Shown: positions 11,295 through 25,685, counted from the first letter of the stretch. The stretch: 64,000 nucleotides of DNA from Temnothorax longispinosus (GCF_030848805.1 NC_092367.1:2666001-2730000), one strand, 5' to 3'. Notes: generated by a model not told the origin, from the sequence alone. Numbers and translations: made by a program.

Positions 11295-13138
11295 GCTCTA
11301 TGCAAAGTACAGATCGAGAAATCCTTTATCTGAACCAATATCCTGTTCACTATGACTTTGTAGTCATTGAAGCGCATCATGCGACGCGTCCGGCACAGGA
11401 ATCAATATTAGTTCACTAAACTAAAGATCGTTTATTATCGCAACAACTTGAACTTAGAACTTGGAACTTCATTCGAAAAGCTAAGAAGTAAGAACAATCA
11501 ATCTCGACTTGCCTGCTCTTTCAATTGCTTATATCTACCTTATTATACGATTACGCACTGATTTCAATATTAAAGAATTGGATGATATCGAGAAATATAC
11601 ACTTTTATATTTTCCATATTAAGTTTTTTACTTTTTAGATATATTTTTAGCAAATAATTGTCTTTTTATTTAAGAAACTATATCGAAGCTAAAATAAAAA
11701 TTAATATAGAAAGAACAAACGTTGTTACAAAATAATTGAAAGTAATTAAAAAAAGTATGGAAGTTATCTGATTTCTTTACTTCACGAAATTCGAATTGTA
11801 TATAAAACTATTTTATTTTATAATACATAACGTGAAATTTGCAGATAACTTCTATTATAATTTTATTATAATAGAATAATTATAACATTTTTTCAAATCA
11901 AATAATATAATTAATAATAATTATGATTTTTATTTAAACTTTTATATGGAGTTTTTTTATTACAAAAAGACAATTAATAAAAATATATATATATTTTTTC
12001 ACTAATTAAATAAATGTGATAAAATAAGTTTTATATTCTACAAAAGAAATTTTTATTTCAGAAGTCTTTGATTTTAAACATTTAATGTTGCCTGTTCTTC
12101 TTTCTTGAAAAGTTTGTAGACTTAACTGATTTTGTTTGTATCTTTTTTGTTTGTACTTTTCAATTATATGTATAAAGAATCAGCTTGATGTCATTATAAG
12201 TTTACATTAATCAGCTCAAGACAAAAAGCAAATTAATACTACGATTGAAGCGTGAACATTTCAATTATGATATTTTGAGTAAAAAGTGCCATTATTATGC
12301 ATATCAATAAAGTGTCAAATAATGCATATTGCATCTAGGGTGTTCAATAAAAAGATTGTAATGCTTGACAACAGAGTCAAATCAATAAAAGAACACATCG
12401 TCGATAAGAGGACAATAAATGTATTTGGTTCATTATTAATTTTAAGACAATCAAATATGTAGGTACTTGACTTCCATTAGCTCATATAATTATAGTAATT
12501 TATTAATAATTATGAATTGTATTACTGCAATATTTTAATATTTTTCTTGGTAATTATATTTAGTCATAGTAATCACATTTAGTCATATTTAGTCATATTA
12601 TAAAAGTGTACAAATATTATGCATTATATCATCTCAAATTCCGTTTAATTCTTTTTTTGTCATTTATCGTTACAATATAAGATTTCTAATAGTACCTATC
12701 GACTGTCCTATAACACTAATAATTTATAATAACGTATGGCTGATCTTTATATCCGATATGATTATATATTTACGAAACTTCGTATTCTGTTCTACATTTT
12801 CCATTAATTCACGATCAATATGACAAATTAATTAACGAAGCATGCTTCAATATTACATTTAATAGAAAGTTTATTGGGAACTTGAGTCGCCTAAGTGGAA
12901 TTTCTTGAAAATTAATACATTCATAACGTAGTTCTATGAATAACATACATATTCATACACTGATAGAGAAGACACAGTACGCTTGTAATAAAGTTTTGCA
13001 AATTTCTTTATAAAAATACGTAAATAGTAGCTTGTAAAAAAAAAATTAGTGTTAAATAATATGAAGATATTACATTAAATGTTATTTATTTATAATTTTC
13101 TTTTATTACAATAACTTAATTTTGAGAAAGGAAATAAA

Positions 13139-13163
13139 AGAGAGAGAGAGAGAGAGAGAGAGA
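13139..13163. repeat. (AG)n microsatellite
   Basis: About twelve uninterrupted AG units, 70 bases before the hairpin MITE at 13233. Confidence 0.9.
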
Positions 13164-13232
13164 TTCAATTAGCAATTTTTTGTAATTTTAGAAAAGTATA
13201 TGTATTTGTTTCGCCAATAATTAATAAACAAG

Positions 13233-13423
13233 AAAGACTCTATTTTTATATTCGACAACGTTTGGCTAATGTCGTGACAATTTGACCATTGGTTTTGGTG
13301 AATTTAAAAAAAAAAAACCAAAACCCATGGTCGAAAATGTCTTAACGATTAATCTGACCAAAACCAATGGTCGAATTGTCACGACATTAGCCAAACGTTG
13401 TCGAATATAAAAATAGAGTCTTT
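13233..13423. mobile_element. Hairpin MITE with nearly perfect 64-bp arms
   Basis: The left arm 13233-13300 (AAAGACTCTATTTTTATATT, CGACAACGTTTGGCTAATGTC) is almost exactly reversed at 13357-13423. An additional copy of the inner motif CCAAAACCCATGGTCGAA lies in the loop (13317-13334), so the inner part is present three times. High arm identity suggests recent insertion or selection for the fold. The minus frame 13266-13520 overlaps it and is incidental. Confidence 0.75.
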
Positions 13424-16099
13424 TTCGTTTTTGTAATTTATTATCATGTTTTAAGAAAATATATATTTCTTGCGACAGAATTTTAATTATCATTTTAATA
13501 CATGAAAAAATAAACATCATATTGTTGTGTGTGTAATTAGTTGGAAAGAAAGGATTTATATTCCTGCAGCATCACTTTTTTTATAATAACATGTCCTCGT
13601 TAGAAAATTTTTCTATCTTGACATTTTTTCTATCTTGTCTTGACATTTTTCCATTATAAATATGATACAAGGTAAAGTAATATATTTTTATCTTGATTCT
13701 TGGCGGTAATATTTGGAGTCGTTACGTGAAGTCAATCGTATTCAAGAAAATATGTTTGAAAACGAAAAGTTTATTTCGCGATACAATACAATTAAATAAG
13801 CAAATTTTATTGTTTTTTCATCTATTTGAAATGTATATTTACTACACCAAACACGTACCTATCTCCGCGGTGTAAAAAAGTTAAAAATTTTAACCTACGT
13901 ATTTTTACGTGTGTTACAATTTTGCGATAACGTAAGACAATGTGCAACTAAAATGTATGTACGCGCGTGCCTACGTAAAGTGATTATTACATTGCAAATA
14001 TTTCATTATAATAATATGCTACTTCTCTCGTGCCTATATTTGGCATGTGGTTACAACATTACAATGTTGTATACTAAGTAAACATGCAACACGTTCGTGC
14101 ATAACACACAAGCAATATGAATTCTCGCGCTATTTATATAAAAGCAAGAGTTATAACAATAATTTCATGCACTATATTGTCCGACAGTAACAAAAGATAA
14201 AAAAAATTTTATTATCTAGAGCGTTCTTTTGTCTTTAATAACAATATAACATTTTCTTATCCCTCTACTCTGATTAATTAATCCTCATCTAATTTTATTA
14301 TATGCGTCTGCGACATTTCCTTTCAAGTTTAATATCTTTTAGCTGTTTATATTACTGCATTGAGAAAAAGTAGATTTAATTACTAATATTATCTTCTTTA
14401 ATAGAAGACAATTAAAACTGCTCTTCGAGATATTATAATTAATGATGTTGAAATTTATTCTCGAAAATTTAAGTCACTATTGCGAAGATAAAAGAACGTT
14501 CTCTATGTGAATTCCCTATTGTACTTGTGCAAATTAATATAATTTAATGCAAAAAAAATTACCGTTTGATTAGCAGATATCGTTAATTATTTTTAATTGT
14601 AATTTATATGTTACATATTACATAAACAGATTTTATTAATCCTATTTTCAGCTTTTTTATATTTTATTGTAATGTATATTAATTTTTTTACACAATTAAT
14701 TTTATATCTGTAATATTATGTAATATAAATATAAGAGATTATTGTTTATTATATAAAAATCCAATACTTTTTTAAAGATACAAATTACATCAAGTTAATT
14801 TATATGATTATAAATACGATTTTGTATATATATAATTTGGTTCTATCTTTATAAAAATCTAATTTTCAAAACTTTCATAATAATATTTGAAATAAAGTAT
14901 AATAATAGTCATAAATGACATATTTTCATAAAAAGAGATAACTAATTTTAACATCGTGTCGGATATATCATTTCTGAGAAGCAAATGTTATAAATGTCGA
15001 GATTCTAAAATACATTGAATGAATCTTTCTATTTATAGATCAATAACATGAAAAATAGCTCTTAATATAACAGCCTCGGTATAATATCATATTGATAGAA
15101 GTTTTTATATTATAAAAAAGTTATACATTAATTAATTCTGTTCTTATATTACCACTATAAAGAGATCTCAGCGGAATTGGTTGCTAAGAGAAACACGTAA
15201 CGAATCGTTATCCTCTACTCCTGCGTTTTTCTCGCGAGTTTCGACAGAACAGGTATAACTCTTTTAAATACATAAAATACTAATACAGTGATGGATAAAA
15301 AGAGACACTTTGAAATAACAAATTATGTGATGTTAAAAGATAAAAAATATATTTTATACCATTAAAAGCGTAATATATCTCGTATATTAATAATATGTAC
15401 ATAAATAAATTTTAAAGTTTATGCTCAAATAAACATACAATTTCTTTCGAATTTTTAAGTAAGTAAAAGAAGAATTGCAAAAAACAAATCATTCATTTTG
15501 GATAAATGTGAAAATGTATACTATAGGAAAGATTATAATCTTTCCGAAAGATTATATGTGTGTGACAGATTAAAGTCTTGTGAAATACCGACTGTTTGAA
15601 GTTAAGCTATAAAGTTGACATTTCTATTTGGCATTACGTTTTAAAACATGAAAATATCAGGCTATTTGTCATCTCTGAAATTATTGCAGACACAAAAAAT
15701 CAATAAAAATTATGCGATAATTGCTCAACTTCTATATTTCGTACATTTTGTTGATATTCTTTATAACTCGATAATGCGATTTTATGGTCTAGTTGCTTCA
15801 CGGTATTCTCGTGCCTGGATAAGTTCAACCAATTAACACGTTGAATGTCGGACCTACATAATTCGCTTGTCCCTCCGTCGATGCCGGAGTGAAATTTTCC
15901 CTATTAGATCCATATCTCGATAAGATATTATATTATGTAATTAAGTTATGCATAATTACCATGCTTAGTGTATTTATTACTTTAGACTATTACTTTAATA
16001 TTGATTATATTTACAGAACTACCACAAATGTTACTTTTTACGAGTTTGATATGCATTTTGAGTTTGGTAGCCCCGGTCCTGGTGCGACAAGCACATTTA

Positions 16100-16237
16100 G
16101 GGCTGATTGTTCCAATCTATTGATAAGCTAACTAATAGTTAAATCATATGTCTATCTTTGTTTAATGTAAAAGATAAACAAAGACATATATATGATTTAA
16201 CTATTAGTTTACCAACAGGTTGGAACAAAACCGGCCC
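16100..16237. mobile_element. PIF/Harbinger-like MITE with TTA target duplication
   Basis: TIRs GGGCTGATTGTTCCAATC and GGTTGGAACAAAACCGGCCC bound 138 bases, flanked by TTA on both sides (16097-16099, 16238-16240). The inner arms also pair (CTAATAGTTAAATCATAT). A TWA duplication and GGGC-type ends fit PIF/Harbinger MITEs. It shares its end motif with the element at 47010-47116. Confidence 0.65.
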
Positions 16238-17367
16238 TTAATGTGTTAATATTATTGGCTAATATAAATATGTAATCGGAAGCTGAATTATTCTCTGTGG
16301 TTGCCATGCATAGCATGTTTAATGAGATAGTTAATAAAAATTTTAAAGCAGAAAAGAAAACAGCGTCTAATAAAACATTTATTGAGAAAAAATATTGATT
16401 CTGCGCTATTAAAAGGAAATCTGAACTTATTTCTTCTAGATTTTTTATTTCATATTACGTACATATTTTCTCTTTTCAAAACAGTAAGGAAGTCTCTCAA
16501 CCTTAACTTGACATTTGTATATTTTCATTTGCTCCTTTTTCGTGCTATTTATCCGCATTCGTATATTTAGCTTCAATTTACCAAGGGTAGAAGAATCGTG
16601 AAAAAACTTACCTAGCGTCCTAATTAAGTTTTATACGCATAACATTGCGTTCATTTTGTCTCGACCTTTCCTTTACCGTATCACAAACATGTTTACGTAA
16701 AATATTTTATGTGTAATGCGTTCACTTTTAAAATATCCTCTCTTTAATCACTGTAATACTGCAAACGGAGAAGCACTATATACAACGTTCGGTTAAGTAT
16801 TCCGATAAAACTGCGCTCATTATCCCCGGCCGCTCTTATCTGAAAGTAAATGTACACGTGGATTCGCTACACATAGGCCATCGTGCTAATCGTTCTACGC
16901 CGGAACTCGCACTCGAAATTAATATACGTCTATACATCGAAAAAATACCTGAAGCTTTTTGAAGCTAAAAAGCAGCTATTTATATCGTATCATTTAAACA
17001 GATATGACATGACTCACATAAAGATTTCCGGGATAAACGAATGCACGTAATATGTAAAGATAAAATAAAAATTTATTCATAAATTACAAAATAATTGTAT
17101 TTGTTGGATGCTAAAATTAAAATAAAATGTATTTTGTTGAAGAAACCAGCTTGACAAAAAATCGATAGAAAAATTGCTAAAAAAATTAATTTTTAAATAA
17201 AGATTTTATTTAAATTTTAAAATAATTATTATAATAAAACTAAATAATTATGTTCTTAATTTTATTTGTACATACCAATGCTTGTTAGTTTCAATTCAAT
17301 ACAATTTAGTATTATTAAGACATATAGTATTAATAAGACAAACGAGAGTTTTATGTTGAAGATAATA

Positions 17368-17498
17368 GGGAGTTTTTGCAATACCGTCTTTCAGATATCG
17401 TAACCGTATCTGAATTGTTCAGATACATTCACTATGTATATATCTGAACAATTGAGATACGGTTATTGTATCTGAAAGACGGTATTGCAAAAACTCCC
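17368..17498. mobile_element. TA-flanked hairpin MITE with 60-bp arms
   Basis: GGGAGTTTTTGCAATACCGT at the left is exactly mirrored by ACGGTATTGCAAAAACTCCC at the right. Further pairing covers CAGATA/TATCTG repeats and GAACAATT. Both ends are bounded by TA, which fits a Tc1/mariner-type duplication. No coding content. Confidence 0.7.
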
Positions 17499-18643
17499 TA
17501 ATCTTAATAAATTCGCTTTTATCTCTTACGTTAATATTGTGCTATTATTATAACTGCATATATATAAAGAATGCGTTTGTTTCTCACCCCACTCACGTAT
17601 TGCCTACAATACGGTATCATACACAAATGTCTTAGCTCTTAGCAAAGGTATTTTAATAAAAAGTGCGTAAATATATATTTAACTTAAAGATTTAGTGGTA
17701 AAAACGTAATAAAAAGTGATGTCTAGAAAATTTTGGATCTAGATTGTATATACCATAAGTAGGGCAAGAAACATTTGAATTTATCGAATGGCATTTTGTA
17801 CAAGCTCTTCTAAGCCGGCTGCGTCGCCATTATCGATCGTTCCCATTTGGTTACACCTGCAATGCTTTTTTCACAACGGATAAAGTAGTACTTGAGTTAC
17901 TAAAAACAATATCTCATTAGTATTTTAACAACGACATTAATAACGTATTATTACTAATAGATATAATGTTATTTTATAGATTGTCTAATTAAATATCAAT
18001 ATCTTTAAACAAAAAAATTCGAAAAATATTTCATTATCTGACTAATGTATATATTTTGTTTATGTATATATTTTATTATGTTGAAATGCAATAATATTTA
18101 TTTTTTTGTTATTTATACTTAACTTCATTAATAATAATTTATAGAAGCGCAAATATTCTTCAAATTTCCTTCTTAGTCAGAGATAAATCCTACAGGTGGC
18201 AACATTAACTATTCCTAAGATTTCCTGCATTAATGATTAATCCGAATAGTCATATACACCTTCATACACATATTCTTAAGTGGTAAAAATTTCAGAAAAA
18301 GTTAAAGCAAGACACAATCTAATTTAAAAATGATAAAAAGAATAAGAATTACAGGCGTATACATGTATAATATAGATTGAGCAAGATTAAAAAAGCTAAA
18401 GCTAATTTTTAATTTCTATTTTTTAATTAAAAAGATCAAAGATTCTTCACACATTAAAATATTAAATCATTAGACAATTTTTTCTTCTTAATTGTGAAGT
18501 AGTTTTTTTATTAAGTTGGAACTTTGATGAAACAATTTTTTTTATGAAAATGCTAATATTTTATTAGGTTGATTTAATTGGGGTAATACCCAATGTATAA
18601 ATATAAAAACAGTTGTATTTTGTTCGTGTTTATATAATAGCTT

Positions 18644-19064
18644 TATATTTTATTTTACAATAAAAGAATGCAAAGCCATACACAAGTTTAAAAATAATTT
18701 TTTACGGAAAAAATACTTTTTTGTTATATGTATTAAGCGCGAGAGATCTAATTTTAATTAACTAGCATGCAAGGGAAACCAGTGCAGTTTTAGGATATCA
18801 GATTTATTGTGTATTTATATAAGAACTTAATAATTTCGATATTATTTTGTAATTTTCCTTTCCGCAGATAATAAGCTAATAAAGAGCTAATGAATCCGTT
18901 TCAGATAGCATGGAAATCAAAATATCTACTTGGTGTTAAATTCGATAAACTCTTATAACATGTCTTAGCTTTAAAAATTAATTGAATAAAAAAATTTTTA
19001 ATGTACTTGATGTTTTTTCTATATTTTATTTTACACAATAAAAAAATGCAAAGCCATACACAAG
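18644..19064. repeat. Two direct copies of a 43-45-bp sequence
   Basis: TATATTTTATTTTACA followed by AATAAAA and AATGCAAAGCCATACACAAG occurs at 18644-18686 and again at 19020-19064, about 376 bases apart in the same orientation. The flanks do not match, so this is not a simple tandem duplication. Possibly ends of an old repeat or a shared element. Confidence 0.55.
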
Positions 19065-20517
19065 AGTTATTATAAAAAAGTATTTAAAACTTTTAAATAC
19101 TTAAAATTAGCTTTTGGAAAGAAAGATCATCATAAATAATTAAGGTATTATATGGAATGCATTAAATAAGTTTGATATCCTGAAAATGCATTAATTTCCT
19201 TCGTTAGTTAATTAAAATACCAAATTTTTTAACAAAACTTTCTTCTTGTTTTATTTTTTGTGAAAATATGTCTAATTAGCTGCATAAGTATAAAATAGTT
19301 AATTATTTAGTTTTGTTATTAGTACATATATTTCGTTCATGTGTGTCTGTACGTATGTTCATGTATATGAGCCTTTTGGAACTGTAGTTGTGAGTTGTGA
19401 GCAGCTCTGGTGAACAGATTTTTCTACGCAAAATGTTTTTACTCAATGCAAGATACAATTCATTGTACATTCTACGCTTTTAACGTAAATTCAGTTTCAT
19501 TCGGCATTGTAAATGTTGCATTATTTAAATATACTGTTTTGTATTGTTTTATTATTTTTTGCGTTCTATTATTCTCTTACTTTTACTTTCTTGTATTATT
19601 TTATAAAATGCAGCGCACACAATAAATTTTATATGCTGGCATACAGATTACATAACGTGTTTTTATTAACTTGGATTTTATTGTCAACGACAATAAATGA
19701 TAATTTTTCAAAACTTGGGCACGTGATACGTAGTAATATGGCACGTAAACTTGTGGCTGCATTTATATACGTAAAACTCGATAAACTATTTGTTGCACCT
19801 GGTTATAAATTAGAGTTAAGGGGCTGGATAAATATGTGTTTTTTAACGAAACGAGTTATATCTATTGTCAAATTTATTTCCATCAGATTTAAGCGAAATG
19901 CCTAGATATCTTTATATATTATGCTCTACACTTGCTAAATAGTCTCGAAAAAATAGAATATCTTAATAAGAATAATGGAGAAAATCCACAAAAATAATTG
20001 ATGAAGATTAATGAGATCATACTATAATTTTTATATTTTTGACAATATTGAATAAATATTCATCTGATTTGTTTACTGTAATATTTTACTTTTTTAGAAT
20101 CGATAATACTATTGCAGAAAATTAGAAAAAAAATTGAAAACTAATTTGTAATTCTCTAAGTTGTAAAGCGTTAAAATATTTAAGCAATCGTTACTAAAAC
20201 GAAGAAACTGCAGGTTGCCGATTGAATATCGCGGGTTAAGTGCGCGATCCTTTGATTGTATACCGTGTATCGTGTAAAATTGTACGCAGCGCGTTGAAAC
20301 GGTATCTATTTACATGAACGCTTTACCATTTTCGCGATCCTTCGTCCATCTAGTTTCTCGATATGCCCGAGGATACGTGACCATTTTATTCTCTCCCACA
20401 CCTCTTTTTCGTCGTATATTATAACGCTTTGAAGCCTCCGAAAACTAGGATAGCAAAATGATTGCGTTCTCTGCATCACGGTACGTTTTATGCAATAGAT
20501 GTATCTTTTACGAACAA

Positions 20518-20553
<36 letters not shown>

Positions 20554-20568
20554 AGAGAGAGAGAGAGA
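20518..20568. repeat. (TA)n followed by (AG)n microsatellite
   Basis: About sixteen TA units are followed by about eight AG units. Confidence 0.9.
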
Positions 20569-23050
20569 CAAAACGTACATTTTAAATCGTTAATCATTAA
20601 GTTGCCTTACAATATTTCTTTCAAAAATAATTAAAAAAAATTTTTATTATATTATCCGATCTTTCACTTCTCAACATTATATCAACACTACTTTACTTTT
20701 ATCATTCACATTATCACGAGTCATAACTGACTAACTAGAAACATTTAAAAACATAGCATGCTCTTTATCGATGATCAGTTAGACATTTAGCGCCTTTCAT
20801 AACTTAACTTTTAAGTTTTATAAAAATAAAGTACGAATTAAGCTGCATTAGTAAGCCTCGTTTTTTACTTTGCTTTCTTAACTGTAAGGTACTGTGATAT
20901 CAGAAGTGAGAAATCTTTTGTACTAATTTTTCTGAAGACAATTCTTTGTTGAAGAATAACAATTATGGAAATTGAAGTATTGTTTGCTATTGTTATCGCA
21001 GGTTTACATATGCATCTGTTTGATTGCATCTGTTTGATTGCTCAATATTTAGTTAATACAAATTGCATCAATAAATTAAATACTTTGTCGATATCGAATG
21101 CCTTTCAATTGAAACACAGTACATTCGTAAATTTGAATCGTAAAACATTTCGATTCGTAAATTTGTCTTGCAAATTGTTTGCTATTTTTTTTTTTGGAAA
21201 GTTAATAACACTATTAAAATTACAGTGAAAATAAGTGCAAAGTGAAAATAAAAGTGCCTTTGAGACGAGAAGACAACGTTAAATCTTTCTTTGATTTCTT
21301 ATATAACATTTTAATATATTAGCTGCTTTTAAAAAGTTAATTATATGACAGTTTCAATAAATAATCATAAGACTATTAATCATTATTTTGTACTCTTCGG
21401 CAATGATAAAAATTATACTTAGAAAATGTTTTCAAGAGACTTATTTTATTTAATTATCTTTTTATTTAATCAAAATTTTCAATATTTAGTATTCGAATAG
21501 TGTGTAAAATTAGTTTTTATTTTAAATTTTCATTGAAAAAGACATCGTCAACGCGTATTTAGAGACTATAATATTACGTCTGTAAAAATTTTACACACAG
21601 TAATAATCCAATCGATTTTAAATTAAATACCTATCCAAATAAGAACGTTTAGTTTGATGCGTAATATCTAATTTTCAGATTCAAGTGATAGCGTGATACA
21701 TTTTATACTGATTTATTTTCGAGATAAACTTTATAAAGTGCTATTATACGCCGCGCACAGTATCTGACACATACGAATTGATATTTTAATAGTCCGACTT
21801 TTTGTCACTTTAAACTATGAGCGAAACTAAAGTGTAAGTTTTCATGGTTAAAGCAAATAATAGAGTACCGCTATATACATGTATGGACATATATAGTTCT
21901 TCCTAGTTTAGATCATATAGTCTCGAGACCTAAAGAAGCCAAAGTAAACAGGACGTTCTTCCAAGAAAGAAAACTCTGCGTAAAATCTTTATTGTTGTAA
22001 CTTTTTTGCTTTTACTGACAACGAGCTAATTATAAGGTACCTAATTAAATACTTGTGAAAGGTACTACATACACTCGCGTAAATATGTAAGAAACTCATA
22101 AAAGATTTTATATTTTTTAAACTTTGATTGGAAAGGACATCAGTAATTGTAATTAAACAAACTAATCATTGTGTGAAGAATGCAGATCTGGAAAACATTA
22201 TACACAAGCATAAAAATAGAACATGCAAAGAAAACTATTTGCAATCTTGTTTCAATTGGCCAGTTGGGTCGAAAATAAAACGATTTATTTTAAAACTATT
22301 TGCTACAAAAATAAATGTAAGAAAATATATTTAATCCCTAATTATCATGAGCCTATAGTGAATTAAATTAAGAAATTAATTTGTATTCTGTAAATTTTAA
22401 TGTAAGATATTACAATATTAACTTTATTTATAAAATTGAAAGAAGTTTTTTAATTTAAGTGAAAGAATATGATTTTTTAAAGAATGTGGAACGAGAATCT
22501 CCGAGACCAATCGTTTACAGAAAATATGAAACAGGGTATAAATTAAAAATTCAATTATAAATTGATCAGTTGCATAAAGAAGCATGCTTCTACATAGTGA
22601 ATATTTTACCTCATGTTTTCCTACGTAAAACAGATTTTATAAATGATTGAAAGCAATAACACATTTAATACGGTTTATCCCGTATAATCTCTTTGTTAAA
22701 ATAGCTTAGGAAAGAATTTAAAAGAGAAAATACTATGAAAAGGAAAAAGAATAAAAATACTGGGAACAAAATGTTTGTTATTACAGCTTAAAGTTTAATA
22801 TGCATGATTAATATGCATTATTCCATATTTCATAATTTCTTTAACTTTCTGATGAAATGCCCCCCGCCTCGAGTTTACAAAATATTTATATACATAAAAA
22901 CAACTAACAGAAGTAATTAATTTAGAGGAGTGTTCTCTGCTGAAAATATAAAGTATATAGCGTGCAAATCCAATAAGAAAGGCTTTTTAATCTCATTCCA
23001 TTTTTCTTCATTTTCCAGCTAATCTATATGTATACATACATACATATATT

Positions 23051-23272
23051 ATATATATGTAGGTCTAGAGGTATGTTCCGGGACTGTTTACGTTTTTTGA
23101 AATGTACAGTCCTGGAATATAACGCATATATATGTAATCAGATTCAAAAAATGTCCCGAAACGTGCCGTAGGACATGAATTTTTTCCAGGACAGTCCTGG
23201 AAACTGCCAAATGTCCTGGAATATACCGATGTAAAAATAAAAGTCCCGGAACTACTTCCGGACCTACATATA
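23051..23272. mobile_element. Hairpin element rich in GTCC(C/T)GGA motifs, copy 1
   Basis: The ends ATATATGTAGGTCTAGAGGT and CTTCCGGACCTACATATAT are inverted repeats, followed inward by TTCCGGGACT and AGTCCCGGAA. Inside, short palindromic blocks recur: CAGTCCTGGAA, TGTCCCG, CAGGACAGTCCTGGA and TGTCCTGGAATAT. It sits directly against a (TA)n microsatellite. The minus frame 23088-23459 spans this and copy 2 and is low-complexity. Confidence 0.6.
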
Positions 23273-23321
23273 TATAATATATATATATATATATATACTT
23301 ATATATATATATATATATATA
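23273..23321. repeat. (TA)n microsatellite between two hairpin elements
   Basis: An almost uninterrupted TA run with one CT interruption, joining the two GTCC(C/T)GGA hairpin elements. Confidence 0.8.
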
Positions 23322-23464
23322 TGTAGGTCGAAGTATGTTCCGGGACTTTTTTTTTTTACATCGATATACGAATATATCAGATTCAAAATATGTCCACGGC
23401 CTGGACATTTTTAGACGTACTAATGCATTCCGGATATATAAAAATAAAGTCCCGGACATACCTT
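23322..23464. mobile_element. Hairpin element rich in GTCC(C/T)GGA motifs, copy 2
   Basis: The same family as copy 1 in the same orientation: ATGTAGGTCGAAGTATGTTC then CGGGACTTTTT at the left, and AAAGTCCCGGACATACCTTATAT at the right. The internal AGATTCAAAATATGTCC also occurs in copy 1. It is shorter and internally diverged. Non-coding. Confidence 0.55.
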
Positions 23465-25685
23465 ATATATATAAGTAACAATATTACGTTAAAATGATTT
23501 CTAAAGAATAATTGACGCATATATTGTTTTCTAGGTGTAATAAAAAAATCATCATATATTATGTCCGCCGATAAATTTAAATTTAAACTTTAATAAGTTT
23601 TAAATGTTTTGTAGAAAGTTTATTTGTATTTTGCATCTTTTCCTGAAACACAAGAATTTAGAGAGGTTATTTATTATATAAAACAATTCTTTTATGACAT
23701 TAATCAACGTTAATCTTACGATCCGTACTCGTTAATTAATAGTTTAGACGATGATATAGAAGAAAAGGGCTACCGTTGCTGTTGTGTTTTTTGTAATTAC
23801 AGAGGCTTTGATGAATTTAAAGTTATGCGTTTATTAGCGAAAATTTAATAGCTCTTCTAATTAATAATTTATTCGGAATTAAAGCAAATTATACGTGCTG
23901 CAGACACGTAAATCGATGATAACATTTAATTTTTCAGTTAATTTTAAAACGGATGTTATTCGCTCGTTATTCACTTGAGCATATATCGTAAACGTGACTC
24001 AAAGTATGGAAAAGTTTGTTCAAACTTGTTGCCCTTTGACTTTTCACACGTGATAAATCTGAGGTGAGACAGTACGTTAATGCACGTTAATATACTGCGT
24101 TCTCAATTTCTCGACGTTTTGCTTTCATGGCAAGGTCTCGCAAGTTGGGTAAATAGCACATTATGGTTTGTTTCATATTTAAGCGAACCAGCATTTGCAT
24201 GCACAAACGTCGCTAAATAACATCTCTTTCAGAAAATATAACTTGTTTCCTGGGCAATGGATATTATATTTTTGAAATAAAATGTTAATGAATTGTATAA
24301 AAAAAGTCTCTTCAAATTGCTTTAAAGATATTATATAAAATCTTTCGAATTATCCAAATAATTTAAATAAACATGCATTAAACTATTTTCTCAAATAATA
24401 TTTGTCCGTCTCTTTGTGTGTCTCTTGCAAATATTCTATCACAACAATTATTAAGGAAGAATTTTATTTATATCGTAAAAGTTGGCGTAATAAAAACCAT
24501 CATTCCGCGTTAACTGTCTTTTTATTTCATTGATATTATGATGATTGTGCGAATAGCATGTTCTTATTAACTTTTATAGACTATATCGTTATTGGAACAT
24601 CACAAAGTATAGGTACACAACGTCTTACGATTATACGCCGCTCAGGCACCATGCCACAGCTAAAATGCCTTGTTTGTTTTATGCCCGCTTCTATCCGACC
24701 AAACGGCCGTAACGATCCGCAAATAACTCACCGAAATCCTTTTACTTTTTACTCACACTAGACTAATACACTTTAGTTGTTGCATTCTCTTTAGTTGTCG
24801 TTTCTCAAACAAGTTATTGTAATAGAAAAGATAATAAAAATAATTTTACATTTTTTATGATATAACTACATGCATTTGACAAAATGTTAAAGTTTGATTA
24901 ATTGTAAAATTGCAACATTGTGATAATTAATTGTCAATTTACAATATGATAAAGCGCTTAATATGTATGGTAGTCTGAAGCTACCAGTTCTCTTGTGTAT
25001 GAGCACACATAATCATATTTGTTCAAGTTGATAAATACATACAAATTGCAAAATACATACACACCAAAGGTAATATATATTTAAAATAAAATTCCGATAC
25101 AAGTACACTACAATGTACAGATAGTCTACGTCAACTTGTTAAACAACATTGACCATTCTTGTGCAGAAAAATCGATTTAAATTACCAAGACCAAGGTAAA
25201 GCTTAGCATGTGTCTTGGCAAATTGATTCCAAGTTTAATTGAATCGATTCCAAGTCCAATTTAAATAAAACTATTTTAACTCAACTATTTTAATTTTTAA
25301 ATCTGCATATTCCATTTAATTATTATTTTCAATTTTTCACGGAAAATGGATATTGAAATCTACGCCAATCAATTACGCAAACTCTATTATTGATCGATCT
25401 CACTTATTAAAACTCATGGATACTCTCTGACGTGAAAAATAAATATAGTCAATGGAAAAAGACCAATTCACAAAAAAAGAAACGTACCTACGCATGGTTT
25501 GCCTTCACGTCCTCTCGCTTCTATTCTTGTCTATTTCCAATGGTTCAACGTGTAAATAATCAATCACGAGCAATCAAGGAAATCTCGAACTAAATCTGAA
25601 AACCAGGACGTTCGAAAAACCAGGATAAAAAACAAGTATGGAACACTGATGTGCACGATTGCAAAATAAAGCAGCGAAGAAGACT

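Larger units (their letters stand above)
11420..16096. other. AT-rich non-coding stretch
   Basis: Contains the AG microsatellite and the MITE at 13233-13423. Otherwise only short chance frames; nothing recognised. Confidence 0.55.
17499..23050. other. AT-rich non-coding stretch with a GC-balanced patch
   Basis: Holds direct repeats (18644-19064) and a microsatellite (20518-20568). A CpG-containing patch at about 20200-20470 (GCGGGTTAAGTGCGCGATCC) may be regulatory. The hydrophobic 130-codon frame at 19513-19905 has no splice or start support and is about what chance allows. Confidence 0.45.

Noticed and set aside
11132..11419. 95-codon plus-strand frame and its overlapping partner at 10989-11333
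   Set aside because: Half the residues come from the CT microsatellite (Leu-Ser runs). The CpG-rich part is better explained as regulatory or untranslated.
19513..19905. 130-codon hydrophobic plus-strand frame
   Set aside because: With roughly 7% stop codons per position at this composition, about one frame this long is expected by chance in 64 kb. No splice or start support and no recognisable motif.
23088..23459. 123-codon minus-strand frame
   Set aside because: It runs through the TA microsatellite (Tyr-Ile repeats) and two hairpin elements.
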